A stretch of DNA of 64,000 bases from Yoonia tamlensis (GTDB taxonomy: Bacteria; Pseudomonadota; Alphaproteobacteria; Rhodobacterales; Rhodobacteraceae), in the NCBI RefSeq assembly GCF_900115105.1, contig NZ_FOYP01000001.1, positions 1,018,097 to 1,082,096 on the forward strand, read 5' to 3'. The notes beneath the pieces are model-generated. The model was given only the letters and a program-made list of their open reading frames with translations, was not told the origin of the DNA and made no database searches. Positions 26,617-35,225 of this stretch are shown here, piece after piece; positions within the stretch are counted from its first letter, which is position 1; every line of letters starts with the position of its first letter. The translations under genes were made by a program, and so were the position numbers.

Positions 26617-27216
26617 CTAACGCCGCTGCAACTGCCCGAGCGTATAGCTTTGCGCGACATGGCCTGCATCCGAAGGGTCGTCGCGCGGGTCGGCGTAAAT
26701 GCATAGCGGGCCGCATATCAGGATGGCGATCCGTTGGCGGTGATCGACACGCCACAGCCGCCCGCCGGGTGTGCTGACATAGCCGTCTGTACCAAATGCA
26801 AAATCGGAACGCAGATCTCCGGTTGATGGCACTTCGTTATCATAGGACCGCGAATAGGATCCGTGCGTATGGTAGGAGGCAACAGTATTTTGCGACGGGT
26901 AGGGCAGATCGCAAGAGGCTTCGTCGCCCGGTATGGCAGGGGTCGCCGCCAGCCCGCCGTCGGCCCGCCTGTAGATATAGCCGCAATATTCACGCGATTC
27001 TGCAATGGAACGCGGCTGCAAAGCATCAAGCAGGGTCTTGGCATAGGCATCAACAGCGCTGGTTACGACAGGCGCTGTGACAGGTGCCGTTTGTGGTGCG
27101 GATTGGATGATCTTGGACGCGGTGCCAATCGGCGTTTGCGTCTGCGGGGCCGTGCAGCTTGCCAGCGCGAGGCCCAGCAAAAGCGGCACCGCTGTGATCC
27201 GGATGTGATAAATCAA
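26617..27216 (-). CDS. DUF4329 domain lipoprotein
   Basis: A 199-residue protein with a lipoprotein signal: a hydrophobic run and lipobox LASC with Cys21 as the lipidated residue. After a Thr/Pro/Ala linker (about 22-55) comes a DUF4329-like domain (about 56-190) with EYCGYIYRRADGG, ASYHTHGSYS and RLWRVDHRQRI. The HTHG segment is reminiscent of JAB/MPN-type metal sites, and some DUF4329 domains occur in toxins, but no second ligand set is obvious. The gene sits 15 bp downstream of tkt on the same strand and could be cotranscribed. Confidence 0.75.
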   Translation of the reverse strand: MIYHIRITAVPLLLGLALASCTAPQTQTPIGTASKIIQSAPQTAPVTAPVVTSAVDAYAKTLLDALQPRSIAESREYCGYIYRRADGGLAATPAIPGDEASCDLPYPSQNTVASYHTHGSYSRSYDNEVPSTGDLRSDFAFGTDGYVSTPGGRLWRVDHRQRIAILICGPLCIYADPRDDPSDAGHVAQSYTLGQLQRR

Positions 27217-27231
27217 AGCGGTGCCTTTTGC

Positions 27232-29250
27232 TTATTTGATCAGTGACTTGACCATGTCAGCCGTGTCTTTTGCGGTGATCCCGAATTCTTCGAACAGACG
27301 TTCCGCAGGGGCAGAGGCCCCAAATCCGGGCATGCCGACAAAACCGGCCTTTTTGTTGTTGCCGCGTTCGCCCATCAGCCATTTGTCCCAGCCAAGTCGC
27401 ACGCCTGCCTCGACCGCGACCCGCACGGGGCCTGCGGGCAAAACCTTGCGGCGGTAGGCTTCGTCTTGGGCTTCGAACAGCTCCCAGCAGGGCATGGAAA
27501 CAACACGTGTCCCGATGCCTTCGGCCTGCAGCAGATCACGCGCGGCAAGTGCGATTTCGACCTCGGAGCCTGTCGCCATGATGATGGCCTGACGTTTGCC
27601 TTCGGCATCGGCCAGCACATAGGCACCTTGGGCTGTCAGGTTCTTGGTCTTGTGTTCGGTGCGCACGGTTGGCAGGTTTTGGCGCGACAGGCACAGCACA
27701 GACGGGGTGCTGGTTGATGTCAGGGCCATTTCCCAGGCTTCGGCTGTTTCCACGGTGTCCGCAGGGCGGAACACATGTGTATTGGGCGTTGCGCGCAACA
27801 TTGCAAGATGTTCAACCGGCTGGTGGGTTGGCCCGTCTTCGCCAAGCCCGATGCTATCGTGGGTCATGACATAAGTAGTCGGAATACCCATCAGCGCGGA
27901 CAGGCGCATCGACCCGCGCGCGTAATCGGTAAAGCACATGAATGTGCCGCCGTAAGGCCGTGCGCCACCGTGCAGTGCCATTCCGTTCATTGCAGCGGCC
28001 ATGCCGTGTTCGCGCACACCGTAATAGATGTAGCGGCCTTTGCGGTTTTCGGGGTTAAAGATACCCATATCCGCCGTCAGCGTGTTGTTTGACCCAGTAA
28101 GGTCCGCAGATCCGCCGATCGTTTCTTGCATGATCGGGTTTACCGCCTGCAATGTCAGCTCGGATGATTTGCGTGTTGCGACCTTGGGCTGGTCTGTGCT
28201 GATCTGCTTTTTCAACGCGCGGATGGTGGCCGACAGTTTTTTCGGTGCCTCGCCCGCATAGGCGCGGTTAAACTCGGCCTGCTTTGTGTCTGACAACGTG
28301 GCAAAGCGGGTTTCCCAATCGGCGCGGGTTGCGGCACCGCGTGCGCCGATGGCTTCCCATGCGGCTTTGACCTCGGCAGGGACTTCGAAGGCACCCAAGG
28401 GCGCGCCATAGAGTTCCTTAGCCGCTTGCAGCTGCTCAGGGTTGGTCAGGGCGCCGTGGCCTTTGGATGTGTCTTGCGCGGCGTGGCCCAATGCGATGTG
28501 GGTCTTGCAGGCAATCATCGACGGGCGCGGATCGGCCTTGGCGGCGATGATGGCTGCATCAATCGCCACAGGGTCATGGCCGTCGATTTCCTGCACATGC
28601 CAGCCGCTTGCCGCAAAGCGGGCAGGCTGGTTGGTGATATCGGCCATATCGACGGTGCCGTCGATGGTGATGTTGTTATTGTCCCAGAACACACAAAGGT
28701 GTCCCAGCTTTTGCATACCGGCAAGACCGATGGCCTCTTGGCTGACGCCTTCCATCAGGCAGCCGTCGCCCGCAATCACATAGGTCTGGTGATCAACGAT
28801 CTTTTTGCCCCAGGTTGCGCGCTGGATTTCTTCGGCGATGGCAAAACCGACCGAATTGGCAATGCCCTGGCCCAATGGACCTGTGGTGGTTTCAATACCG
28901 CGTGCATGGCCATATTCAGGGTGCCCTGCGGTTTTCGCGCCCCATTGGCGGAAATCCTTGATTTGTTGCAGGGTGATATCTTCGTAGCCGGTCAGATACA
29001 TCAGCGCATAGAGCAACATCGATCCGTGGCCAGCGGACAGAATAAACCGGTCACGGTCAGGCCATGCAGGGGCTTTGGGATCAAAATTCAGATGCTTTTC
29101 AAAAAGCACGGTTGCCACATCGGCCATGCCCATCGGCATGCCGGAGTGGCCAGAGTTTGCAGCCGCAACCGCATCAAGCGTCAGGGTGCGAATAGCAGCG
29201 GCTTTGTTCCAGTGATCGGGGTGGGCAGTGCGTAGGGCTTTGATATCCAA
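27232..29250 (-). CDS. tkt: Transketolase
   Basis: Thiamine-diphosphate enzyme that moves two-carbon units between sugar phosphates in the pentose phosphate (and Calvin) pathways. 672 residues with [21 protein letters not shown] at the N-terminus (given here across residues 24-44), the thiamine site [13 protein letters not shown] with its [10 protein letters not shown] follow-up (about 154-190), and the C-terminal domain with [13 protein letters not shown]. The ATG at 29250 matches the family start. No other pentose phosphate gene is adjacent; the DUF4329 gene follows. The 237-bp gap upstream separates it from the divergent cell-division pair. Confidence 0.96.
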   Translation of the reverse strand: MDIKALRTAHPDHWNKAAAIRTLTLDAVAAANSGHSGMPMGMADVATVLFEKHLNFDPKAPAWPDRDRFILSAGHGSMLLYALMYLTGYEDITLQQIKDFRQWGAKTAGHPEYGHARGIETTTGPLGQGIANSVGFAIAEEIQRATWGKKIVDHQTYVIAGDGCLMEGVSQEAIGLAGMQKLGHLCVFWDNNNITIDGTVDMADITNQPARFAASGWHVQEIDGHDPVAIDAAIIAAKADPRPSMIACKTHIALGHAAQDTSKGHGALTNPEQLQAAKELYGAPLGAFEVPAEVKAAWEAIGARGAATRADWETRFATLSDTKQAEFNRAYAGEAPKKLSATIRALKKQISTDQPKVATRKSSELTLQAVNPIMQETIGGSADLTGSNNTLTADMGIFNPENRKGRYIYYGVREHGMAAAMNGMALHGGARPYGGTFMCFTDYARGSMRLSALMGIPTTYVMTHDSIGLGEDGPTHQPVEHLAMLRATPNTHVFRPADTVETAEAWEMALTSTSTPSVLCLSRQNLPTVRTEHKTKNLTAQGAYVLADAEGKRQAIIMATGSEVEIALAARDLLQAEGIGTRVVSMPCWELFEAQDEAYRRKVLPAGPVRVAVEAGVRLGWDKWLMGERGNNKKAGFVGMPGFGASAPAERLFEEFGITAKDTADMVKSLIK

Positions 29251-29487
29251 GGGGTCACATCCTGTTCAAAAAGGTAAATGTCTTGCTTGAAAGCGTCATA
29301 TCAGGGTGAAGCCTAAGATCAAGCGTGACGGTTAAGTCGTTCAAATGAAAAGACAGCTGTGATTTGCCGCGGCCGCAATGATGGCATAGTCTGCAATGCA
29401 AGAGCCACGATTCGGATGGCGCGCGGATGGCAGCGCGCTTCGGATCACAAATAGCCCGTGGGATGTTGCGGCCTAGAGGACGAGCAG

Positions 29488-29955
29488 ATGAGTAGTATTA
29501 GCGCATTGGAAAGCCGGATAACCGCGGCTCTGGACCGGATCAGGCAGGGCGTTGAAGCCCAGTCAATGCGCGACACCGATGCAGAGCTGCGCGCAGCCCT
29601 CGCGGCCGAGCGGGCCACAAACGCGGAATTGGTTGCACGTGTGCGCGCGCTCAAGGAACGGCAGGACACACAAGTCGCCAGTCTGACCGAGCGGGTCGAA
29701 AAACAGCGGGCGCAACTGGCGTCTTATGATGCGCAGATGCAAACCTTGCGGTCGTCCAACGCGCAAATGCGCGACATCAATGCAAAGCTGCGCGAAGCCG
29801 TGACCGAAGGGTTGGCGCCCGAACTGGTGAATGCTGCCGTCGCCGCAGAGCTGCAGGCCCTACAAGACCAACGCACGGCGGAAGCCGTTGAAATTGATGC
29901 GATTTTGTCAGAACTCAAACCATTGGTAGAGGAGAAAACCCATGCCGCAGGTTGA
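29488..29955 (+). CDS. Coiled-coil protein encoded with ZapA (ZauP-like candidate)
   Basis: A 155-residue, almost wholly alpha-helical cytoplasmic protein with heptad repeats across about residues 20-120 (ALAAERATNAELVARVRALKE type) and no membrane segment. It overlaps the zapA start by 14 bp. In Caulobacter, ZapA works with a coiled-coil partner, ZauP, encoded in the same operon; the position and layout here suggest the same role of bundling FtsZ filaments, although sequence identity was not tested. The ATG at 29488 has GAGGA at 29476-29480. Other naming is possible, as coiled coils carry little family signal. Confidence 0.7.
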   Translation: MSSISALESRITAALDRIRQGVEAQSMRDTDAELRAALAAERATNAELVARVRALKERQDTQVASLTERVEKQRAQLASYDAQMQTLRSSNAQMRDINAKLREAVTEGLAPELVNAAVAAELQALQDQRTAEAVEIDAILSELKPLVEEKTHAAG

Positions 29956-30325
29956 GATTACGATAGGGGGGCGCACATTCGAGGTCGCCTGCCAAACAGG
30001 CGAAGAGCAATTCTTGCAATCCGCAGCGGCAATGCTGGACGCTGAAGCTGCGCATCTGTCCGGCCAGATTGGCCGGATGCCCGAAGCGCGGATGCTTCTG
30101 ATGGCGGGTCTTATGCTCGCGGATAAGACGGCAGGGCTGGAAGATCGGGTGCAGACGCTGACCACCGAGGCCGCAGCGCTGCGCGCGCAGATTACAGCGC
30201 TCGAGGAAAAACCCGCACCACTGCCAGAACGTGTCGAAGTGCCCGTTGTGCCCGCAAGCGTGACCGAAGCATTGGCCGAAATCGCCGCCCGCGCCGAAGC
30301 GCTGGCCGATCAGGTGAACCGCTAG
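29942..30325 (+). CDS. zapA: Cell division protein ZapA
   Basis: ZapA binds and crosslinks FtsZ filaments at the Z-ring. The 127 residues begin MPQVEITIGGRTFEVACQTGEEQ, the canonical ZapA start (globular N-terminal domain about 1-50), followed by the MLLMAGLMLADKTAGLEDRV helix and a C-terminal coiled coil (60-127). The start overlaps the upstream coiled-coil gene, so the two are translationally coupled. No 6S RNA gene was seen between its stop and the convergent grxD gene, where only a terminator fits. Confidence 0.9.
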   Translation: MPQVEITIGGRTFEVACQTGEEQFLQSAAAMLDAEAAHLSGQIGRMPEARMLLMAGLMLADKTAGLEDRVQTLTTEAAALRAQITALEEKPAPLPERVEVPVVPASVTEALAEIAARAEALADQVNR

Positions 30326-30329
30326 GCGA

Positions 30330-30373
30330 AAAAATGGATTGCCCCGCGCCGGCCTGTAAAACGGGCGCGGGGC
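30330..30373 (-). terminator. Terminator after grxD (also facing zapA)
   Basis: An 11-bp stem (30339-30349 with 30363-30373, TGCCCCGCGCC) with a 13-nt loop. On the minus strand it is followed by ATCCATTTTTTCG, so it ends the bolA-grxD transcript; on the plus strand the T run is poor. Confidence 0.7.
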
Positions 30374-30388
30374 ATTCCAGATAATTGG

Positions 30389-30748
30389 TTATGCGTTGGC
30401 TTCGCGGATTTGGTCGGCTGCGTTTTTGTCGAACGCGACGCCATTGTCCGCAAACAATGTGTCCAGTTCGCCTGACAGCATCATTTCGGTGATGATATCA
30501 CAGCCGCCGACAAATTCGCCTTTGACGTAAAGCTGCGGAATGGTTGGCCAGTCGGAATAATCCTTGATGCCTTGGCGGATTTCTTCGTCTGCAAGCACGT
30601 TCACATCGGCGTAATCGACGCTCATGAAATTCAAAACACCAGCCACACGGGATGAAAACCCGCATTGCGGCATGGTCTTTGTGCCTTTCATGAACAGCAC
30701 TACATCGTTGTTGGTGACGGTTTCTTTGATTTGGGTTTCTGCGGTCAT
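30389..30748 (-). CDS. grxD: Monothiol glutaredoxin, Grx4 type
   Basis: A 119-residue CGFS-type glutaredoxin that carries [2Fe-2S] clusters, often jointly with BolA. The active motif is QCGFSSRVAG (about 28-37), followed by WPTIPQLYVKGEFVGGCDII (about 68-87). The ATG at 30748 has AGAGGA at a spacing of 8; an earlier in-frame ATG lacks this. It lies downstream of bolA on the same strand with 75 bp between them that hold two perfect hairpins. The bolA-grxD pairing is a known Fe-S partnership. Confidence 0.95.
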   Translation of the reverse strand: MTAETQIKETVTNNDVVLFMKGTKTMPQCGFSSRVAGVLNFMSVDYADVNVLADEEIRQGIKDYSDWPTIPQLYVKGEFVGGCDIITEMMLSGELDTLFADNGVAFDKNAADQIREANA

Positions 30749-30771
30749 GGTCGGTATCCTCTGATCAGGTG

Positions 30772-30818
30772 CCAAAGTCTCATCGAGACTTTGGGCGCAA
30801 ATTTTGTGCCAAAATTTG
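30772..30818 (-). repeat. Two adjacent perfect hairpins between bolA and grxD
   Basis: First hairpin: 10-bp perfect stem 30772-30781 / 30785-30794 (CCAAAGTCTC) with a 3-nt loop. Second: 9-bp perfect stem 30798-30806 / 30810-30818 (CAAATTTTG) with a 3-nt loop. They fill most of the 75-bp gap. No T run follows, so RNA stability or attenuation control is more likely than simple termination (inference). Confidence 0.7.
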
Positions 30819-30823
30819 GCGTG

Positions 30824-31054
30824 TTATGCGGGCGCTTTGGTCGTCAGCGCGAGCGCGTGCAAGGCGCCGCTGTCGATCTGTTCTTTCAGTGCTGCATTGA
30901 CAGCACGTTGTTGCTGGATGCGGTTCAGCCCGCGAAAGCTTTCGTCAATCACCTCGGCTGCGAAATGCGCGCCATCGTCGCCGTGAACGGTAATGGTCGC
31001 ATTCGGGAATTTGGCCCGAAGCAGGGATTCGATTTCGGTGGTTGTAATCGGCAT
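30824..31054 (-). CDS. bolA: BolA family protein
   Basis: A 76-residue BolA-like protein that pairs with monothiol glutaredoxins to bind or deliver Fe-S clusters. The family core is clear: SLLRAKFPNATITVHGDDGAHFAAEVIDESF, shortened here as FPNATITV and DGAHFAAEV, and LNRIQQQRAVNAAL (about 43-56). The ATG at 31054 has AAAGGA upstream at spacing 6. It sits 75 bp downstream of purL, and grxD follows, a gene order known across alphaproteobacteria. Confidence 0.93.
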   Translation of the reverse strand: MPITTTEIESLLRAKFPNATITVHGDDGAHFAAEVIDESFRGLNRIQQQRAVNAALKEQIDSGALHALALTTKAPA

Positions 31055-31099
31055 GCGCATTCCTTTGGTCGGTTACCAGTAATTTAGGTCCGTCATGGC

Positions 31100-31120
31100 G
31101 GGGCGGCAAGAGGCCACCCC
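31100..31120 (-). terminator. Weak hairpin between purL and bolA
   Basis: An 8-bp stem with one G-U pair (31100-31107 with 31113-31120) and a 5-nt loop, 9 bp after the purL stop. No T run follows on either strand, so it would be at most a partial terminator or an mRNA end stabiliser. Confidence 0.3.
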
Positions 31121-31128
31121 GTGAAGTT

Positions 31129-33288
31129 TTACGCGACCGCTGCAGCAAACGCGCCGCGGAAAATGGCGGAGAGGTCGGCCAGTGGCGCTGATTGCGCGCC
31201 AAAGCTGACAGTCTCACCGCCGACTTTGCCGACCATCGCGACCGGCACGCCTGCATCGGCGGCGGCAACCATCAGGGCTTCGGCCATATCAAAATTGCAG
31301 CCGATCAAATAGCGCGCCTGATCTTCGCCGAAAAGTGTCGGCGTGTCTTCGGCATCAATGCTGACGCCCACGCCCGCCTTTTCGGCCAGTTCGAACGCGG
31401 CAAGCGCAAGCCCGCCATCGCTCAGATCGGTGCAGGCGGTGATCATGGCGTGGTTGGCGCGGATGAAATCGCCGTTGCTTTTCTCGTCCGCAAGATCAAC
31501 GGGGGGCGCATCACCTTCGGCGCGGCCAAACTGTTCGGCCAGAAGCGCGGATTGTCCCAGATGCCCTTTGGTTTCACCCACCAGCAGCAAAACATGCCCC
31601 TCGCGGATTTGCCCGTTGATCAGGTTTTTGCTTTCGCGAATGATTCCGACGGCGCCGATTGTCGGGGTTGGCAAGATGCCGCTACCGTCTGTTTCATTGT
31701 AAAGCGACACGTTGCCCGAAACGATCGGCATATCAAGCGCCGCAACCGCTGCACTGATCCCCTGGATCGCGCCCACAAACTGGCCCATGATCTCGGGCTT
31801 TTCAGGGTTGCCAAAGTTCATGTTGTCCGTCGTCGCAAGCGGGGTCGCGCCCACTGCTGTCAGGTTGCGGTAGGCTTCGGCGACGGCCTGCTTGCCGCCT
31901 TCAACCGGATTGGCCTTGACGTAGCGCGGGGTAACATCGCTGGTAAAGGCCAGCAATTTATCGGTGCCATGCACGCGCACGATGCCCGATCCGGCACCAG
32001 GCGTGCGGGTGGTATCGCCCATGACCTGCTGGTCGTATTGTTCATAGACCCATTGTTTGCCCGCGTAATTGGGGCTGCTGATCAAGGTTTTCAACCCGTC
32101 AATCGGGTCCACCTGTGGCGCGTCCAAGAGCGGCGCAGCCGCCGGCGTTGGCACCCATGGCCGGTCATATTCAGGGGCAGAACCTGAAAGGGTCGCCAAT
32201 GGCAAATCTGCTTTCACTTCGCCATTGTGCAACACGATAAACCGGTCCTCGGCGATGGTTTCGCCGACGATGGCGAAATCGAGATCCCATTTTTCGAACA
32301 CGGCACGGGCTTCGGCCTCCAGTTCTGGTTTCAGGACCATCAGCATCCGTTCTTGGGATTCGGACAGCATCATTTCATAGGCGGTCATGTTTTCTTCGCG
32401 TTGTGGCACGTTTTCAAGCATCAGCTTGACACCCAGCCCGCCTTTATCGCCCATTTCAACGGCCGAACAGGTCAGGCCCGCAGCGCCCATATCCTGAATG
32501 GAAATCACCGCGCCGGTTGCCATCAGCTCCAGAGTGGCTTCCATCAGACGTTTTTCGGTGAACGGGTCGCCAACCTGTACGGTGGGGCGTTTTTCTTCGA
32601 TTGTGTCGTCAAATTCGGCTGACGCCATTGTCGCACCGCCAACACCGTCACGACCTGTTTTTGCGCCCAAGTAAACGACAGGCATGCCGACACCTGACGC
32701 CGCAGAATAGAAAATCTTATCGGCATCGGCGAGGCCCGCAGCAAATGCGTTCACCAGACAGTTGCCGTTATAGGCAGGGTCAAACCGGACTTCGCCGCCA
32801 ACCATCGGCACGCCAAAACAGTTGCCGTAGCCGCCAACACCCGCGACAACACCATTGACCAGCTGGCGGGTTTTGGGGTGATCAGGCTGCCCGAACGACA
32901 GTGAATTCATCGCCGCAATCGGGCGCGCGCCCATGGTGAATACGTCGCGCAAAATACCACCCACGCCTGTGGCAGCGCCCTGATAGGGTTCGATGTAGGA
33001 CGGGTGGTTATGGCTTTCCATTTTGAAAACAACTGCTTGGCCGTCACCAATATCAACGACACCTGCGTTTTCGCCAGGGCCGCAGATAACTTGGGGGCCT
33101 GTTGTGGGCAGGGTGCGCAGCCATTTTTTGGAAGATTTATAAGAACAATGTTCGTTCCACATGGCCGAAAAAATGCCCAGCTCGGTGAAACTGGGTTCAC
33201 GCCCAATGATCTCTAGGATGCGCTTGTATTCATCGGGCGATAACCCGTGAGAAGCAATCAGGTCTTCGGTGATCATTGGTTCGGTCAT
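31129..33288 (-). CDS. purL: Phosphoribosylformylglycinamidine synthase subunit PurL
   Basis: ATP-dependent subunit of the enzyme that turns FGAR into FGAM in purine synthesis, working with PurS and PurQ, which are not in the window. 719 residues, the length of the small (three-subunit type) PurL. Family marks are [23 protein letters not shown] near the N-terminus (about 31-53), [21 protein letters not shown] (about 88-108, two segments of the ATP site), [12 protein letters not shown] and [10 protein letters not shown] (about 615). It heads the purL-bolA-grxD run. The upstream gap has two hairpins. Confidence 0.96.
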   Translation of the reverse strand: MTEPMITEDLIASHGLSPDEYKRILEIIGREPSFTELGIFSAMWNEHCSYKSSKKWLRTLPTTGPQVICGPGENAGVVDIGDGQAVVFKMESHNHPSYIEPYQGAATGVGGILRDVFTMGARPIAAMNSLSFGQPDHPKTRQLVNGVVAGVGGYGNCFGVPMVGGEVRFDPAYNGNCLVNAFAAGLADADKIFYSAASGVGMPVVYLGAKTGRDGVGGATMASAEFDDTIEEKRPTVQVGDPFTEKRLMEATLELMATGAVISIQDMGAAGLTCSAVEMGDKGGLGVKLMLENVPQREENMTAYEMMLSESQERMLMVLKPELEAEARAVFEKWDLDFAIVGETIAEDRFIVLHNGEVKADLPLATLSGSAPEYDRPWVPTPAAAPLLDAPQVDPIDGLKTLISSPNYAGKQWVYEQYDQQVMGDTTRTPGAGSGIVRVHGTDKLLAFTSDVTPRYVKANPVEGGKQAVAEAYRNLTAVGATPLATTDNMNFGNPEKPEIMGQFVGAIQGISAAVAALDMPIVSGNVSLYNETDGSGILPTPTIGAVGIIRESKNLINGQIREGHVLLLVGETKGHLGQSALLAEQFGRAEGDAPPVDLADEKSNGDFIRANHAMITACTDLSDGGLALAAFELAEKAGVGVSIDAEDTPTLFGEDQARYLIGCNFDMAEALMVAAADAGVPVAMVGKVGGETVSFGAQSAPLADLSAIFRGAFAAAVA

Positions 33289-33311
33289 GGTCGTCTCCCA
33301 AGCAGGTTTGC

Positions 33312-33359
33312 GGCCTTGTAAGGCCTTGTTGCGCTGGTTGGAAGGGCCAACAGCGCAAC
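33312..33359 (-). repeat. Two hairpins upstream of purL
   Basis: GGCCTT (33312-33317) pairs with AAGGCC (33320-33325). GTTGCGCTGGTTGG (33328-33341) pairs with CCAACAGCGCAAC (33347-33359), with one bulged G. They lie in the 99-bp gap between the glycine-rich gene and purL, so they may end the first transcript or form the purL leader. No T run follows. Confidence 0.55.
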
Positions 33360-33387
33360 AATTGCTTAGGAGGTTCGATCGTGGCTC

Positions 33388-33912
33388 TTAGCCGAGCTGC
33401 GCAAGCAGTTCTGCCCGATCTTGTGGCAGCATCAGCTGATGGTCAGTGAACGATTTTGTGGCCACCTGAAAGCGCAGCACATTATATGGCGCGCCAAAGC
33501 TGTCAGCCGCTTCAACACGCACGATAACCTTGTCATCAAGTTGCCGTTCTATGCCCGTCACCATGCCAACAAGTTGGCTGTCATGTGACCATACAGATGA
33601 GCCAATGATGCCAAGCCCAAGCGCGACTTCGGGTGCGAGGGGGGGCACAAGGGTCGGATCAACGCCGGCGATGTAGGTGCCGCCGCCTTCGGTGCCCACG
33701 CCGATGTCAACGCCGCCCGCACCGCCACCGCCGCCAGCACCACCGCCGCCAATTGAGACGCCAACCTCTGCGCTGCCGCCGATGCTAACGCCTACGCCCG
33801 CGCCACCGCCACCAAGGTTAACGTCAACACCAATATCAAGTGCATTGGCAGGTGCAGCAAGTGCAACGAGGATCGCCAGCAAGCCAGTCTGTGATTTCTG
33901 AGAAAACGTCAT
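33388..33912 (-). CDS. Secreted glycine-rich protein of unknown function
   Basis: A 174-residue exported protein: signal peptide 1-24 (ending PANALD), then a low-complexity Gly/Val-rich stretch (about 27-78) of repeats such as GVDVNLGGGG, GVGVSIGG and GVSIGGGG, then a folded C-terminal domain (about 85-174) with IIGSSVWSHDSQLVGMVTG and VIVRVEAA. The C-terminal part has a small beta-barrel feel (PRC-barrel-like) but the match is not secure. No family name can be given. The gene is isolated and precedes purL, with a 582-bp gap upstream. Confidence 0.75.
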   Translation of the reverse strand: MTFSQKSQTGLLAILVALAAPANALDIGVDVNLGGGGAGVGVSIGGSAEVGVSIGGGGAGGGGGAGGVDIGVGTEGGGTYIAGVDPTLVPPLAPEVALGLGIIGSSVWSHDSQLVGMVTGIERQLDDKVIVRVEAADSFGAPYNVLRFQVATKSFTDHQLMLPQDRAELLAQLG

Positions 33913-34302
33913 TTTGGGCCACCTTTCATGAAAATAGAGACTAAACTACCTTGCGGCGCGGCCAAATGCGCCGCCTTCGGTAATTCAAGTCTGTGCCCAA
34001 ACCCTGGGTTTGAAAAGGAAAATAACAATCTTAAGCGGTATTAGTGCCAAATTGTATGCAAGTTAGGATTGTTTATTTATCGATTTGATTAAAAAAATTG
34101 TTCAATTGTCGTAACTTGTGGTTTGTGCTGCTGCATCTATGTGCATTTTCATGATGCCTGCGGTGACTTGTGGGAAATGTGGTGAAAATATGGCGCATTG
34201 TGTTCGATTTTGGCGTGGTTGCAGGTTCTCGCCTAGATCGTTTCTGATTTTTGCAATGCGATGATTCGTCGCACGCAGATTCTCCGTCAATTTAAGCGGA
34301 GC

Positions 34303-34383
34303 AAAAAAAATGCCGGGCACAGGGCCCGGCGAAGTCCAACAGGGAGGTGAAAGCGATGAGCGTATAAGCATCATTGCCTTCGA
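34303..34383 (-). ncRNA. Candidate small RNA with anti-Shine-Dalgarno motif
   Basis: About 81 nt on the minus strand. It ends in a strong terminator (7-bp perfect stem 34312-34318 / 34324-34330, GCCGGGC, 5-nt loop, then eight T residues). Upstream is a small stem with a 10-nt loop (34355-34372, GATG/CATC arms), and between the two lies an unpaired CACCTCCC (34342-34349), the complement of a Shine-Dalgarno sequence. A sigma70-like promoter fits: TTGATT at 34412-34417 and TTATCT at 34390-34395, 16 bp apart. Rhodobacter sRNAs of the CcsR type carry a similar CCUCCUCCC motif. No peptide gene of the DUF1127 type is next to it. Expression is not shown. Confidence 0.4.
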
Positions 34384-34417
34384 GGGGTCAGATAAGGCGT
34401 AAATATTGAGCAATCAA
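34384..34417 (-). promoter_or_regulatory. Putative promoter of the small RNA
   Basis: TTGATT (34412-34417, minus strand) and TTATCT (34390-34395), 16 bp apart, placed to start a transcript near 34383. Consensus-like, but AT-rich flanks make chance matches likely. Confidence 0.3.
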
Positions 34418-34494
34418 GAAAAATGCCTAGGTTTTTGCGCAAACCCGTTATGCTATGGGTGCATAGCTCTGATTTGCCCAGCGCATAAAGCGGT

Positions 34495-34989
34495 TTAGTT
34501 CCCGATGTCCAAGGTCAGCCCGAAAACCAGAATAACATCTGAATGGGCTTTGCCGGACGGCCCGCCGATCAATCCGCGCCCGGGCATGGCCTGCACAAAG
34601 AACGGTCCGCATTCACTGTGCAGCCCGCCAATCGGAATCCAGCCGTTGTGTTGGAATTGCACCGTATCACTAAGTTCGGGGTAATGCGCTGTGCCAACAA
34701 AACCGGCAAGGCTGCAATGTTCACCCTCCCAAAAATCGCGGGAAATGGTGATAAAAGGGGCCGTATTGTGAAAACTGTTGCGCAGGGATCCGGCGGTAAT
34801 ATCGGCCCAACCGCCGTTCCATGTCAGCGCGAAACCCGGATTGATTTCATTCAGGTCAACATCCATCTGGTTGTTCACATGGCGGCTGCCAAGCGGCACG
34901 CGGATTTCGTCGGGCATAAAATCCCACGCCCACAGCTGAGAGGGTACAAGAAGACACACCGCTAACGCGGCCTTTTTCAACATATTCAT
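34495..34989 (-). CDS. Secreted protein of unknown function, possible small barrel
   Basis: A 164-residue protein with a signal peptide (residues 1-21, ending PSQLWAW) starting at the ATG 34989; an upstream in-frame start at 35028 would put extra residues before it. The mature part alternates short strands and turns (VNNQMDVDLNEINPGFALTW, TAGSLRNSFHN, GFVGTAHYPE, GGLHSECG), which would fit a small beta-barrel. It ends LGLTLDIGN-like rather than with a classic barrel-terminal Phe. No family is recognised. It lies between a LysR gene and the small-RNA region, with an 18-bp palindrome 146 bp upstream. Confidence 0.65.
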   Translation of the reverse strand: MNMLKKAALAVCLLVPSQLWAWDFMPDEIRVPLGSRHVNNQMDVDLNEINPGFALTWNGGWADITAGSLRNSFHNTAPFITISRDFWEGEHCSLAGFVGTAHYPELSDTVQFQHNGWIPIGGLHSECGPFFVQAMPGRGLIGGPSGKAHSDVILVFGLTLDIGN

Positions 34990-35134
34990 CGTTAACACCC
35001 ATCTAAAAAGCATGGCGAACTTGGGCACACAAAAGGTGTGGCGTGGTCCGCTGATGCTGGATTACTTGTTACGCTTTGGCCCGCTGTGGGCGCAGTTCAA
35101 ATGTAGCGCAATGCGGCCCTGCAACCAATGAAAT

Positions 35135-35152
35135 GTTTAACAATTGGTAAAC
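35135..35152 (-). promoter_or_regulatory. 18-bp near-perfect palindrome upstream of the 34495-34989 gene
   Basis: GTTTAACAATTGGTAAAC, a palindrome apart from one base pair, between the LysR gene end and the unassigned secreted protein. Its shape is that of a dimeric regulator site. Which protein binds is unknown. Confidence 0.4.
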
Positions 35153-35225
35153 GTGCGGCGGCACAGACCCGTGGCCCCCTCGTTAACCAAGTTTTTGAAA
35201 TCATGCCGAAATTTGGGTAATTTGG

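Larger units (their letters stand above)
33913..34494. other. 582-bp gap with no protein gene
   Basis: Low-GC stretch between two minus-strand genes. The section 34,000-34,120 is very AT-rich and has no coding signal. The only structure found is the candidate small RNA at 34303-34383 with its promoter and terminator. A 103-residue open frame on the minus strand across 34102-34413 spans the terminator and T run and is not credible as a protein. Confidence 0.6.

Noticed and set aside
30326-30388. Possible 6S RNA after zapA
   Set aside because: The gap is only 63 bp and is filled by a terminator hairpin, too short for a 6S RNA of about 160-180 nt.
34341-34365. Strong Shine-Dalgarno (AGGGAGGTG) followed by ATG and a stop two codons later on the plus strand
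   Set aside because: The frame codes only three residues. The purine run is more simply the complement of the small RNA's CACCTCCC motif.
34102-34413. 103-codon minus-strand frame in the gene-poor region
   Set aside because: It runs through the terminator hairpin and T run of the candidate small RNA and has no protein-like pattern.
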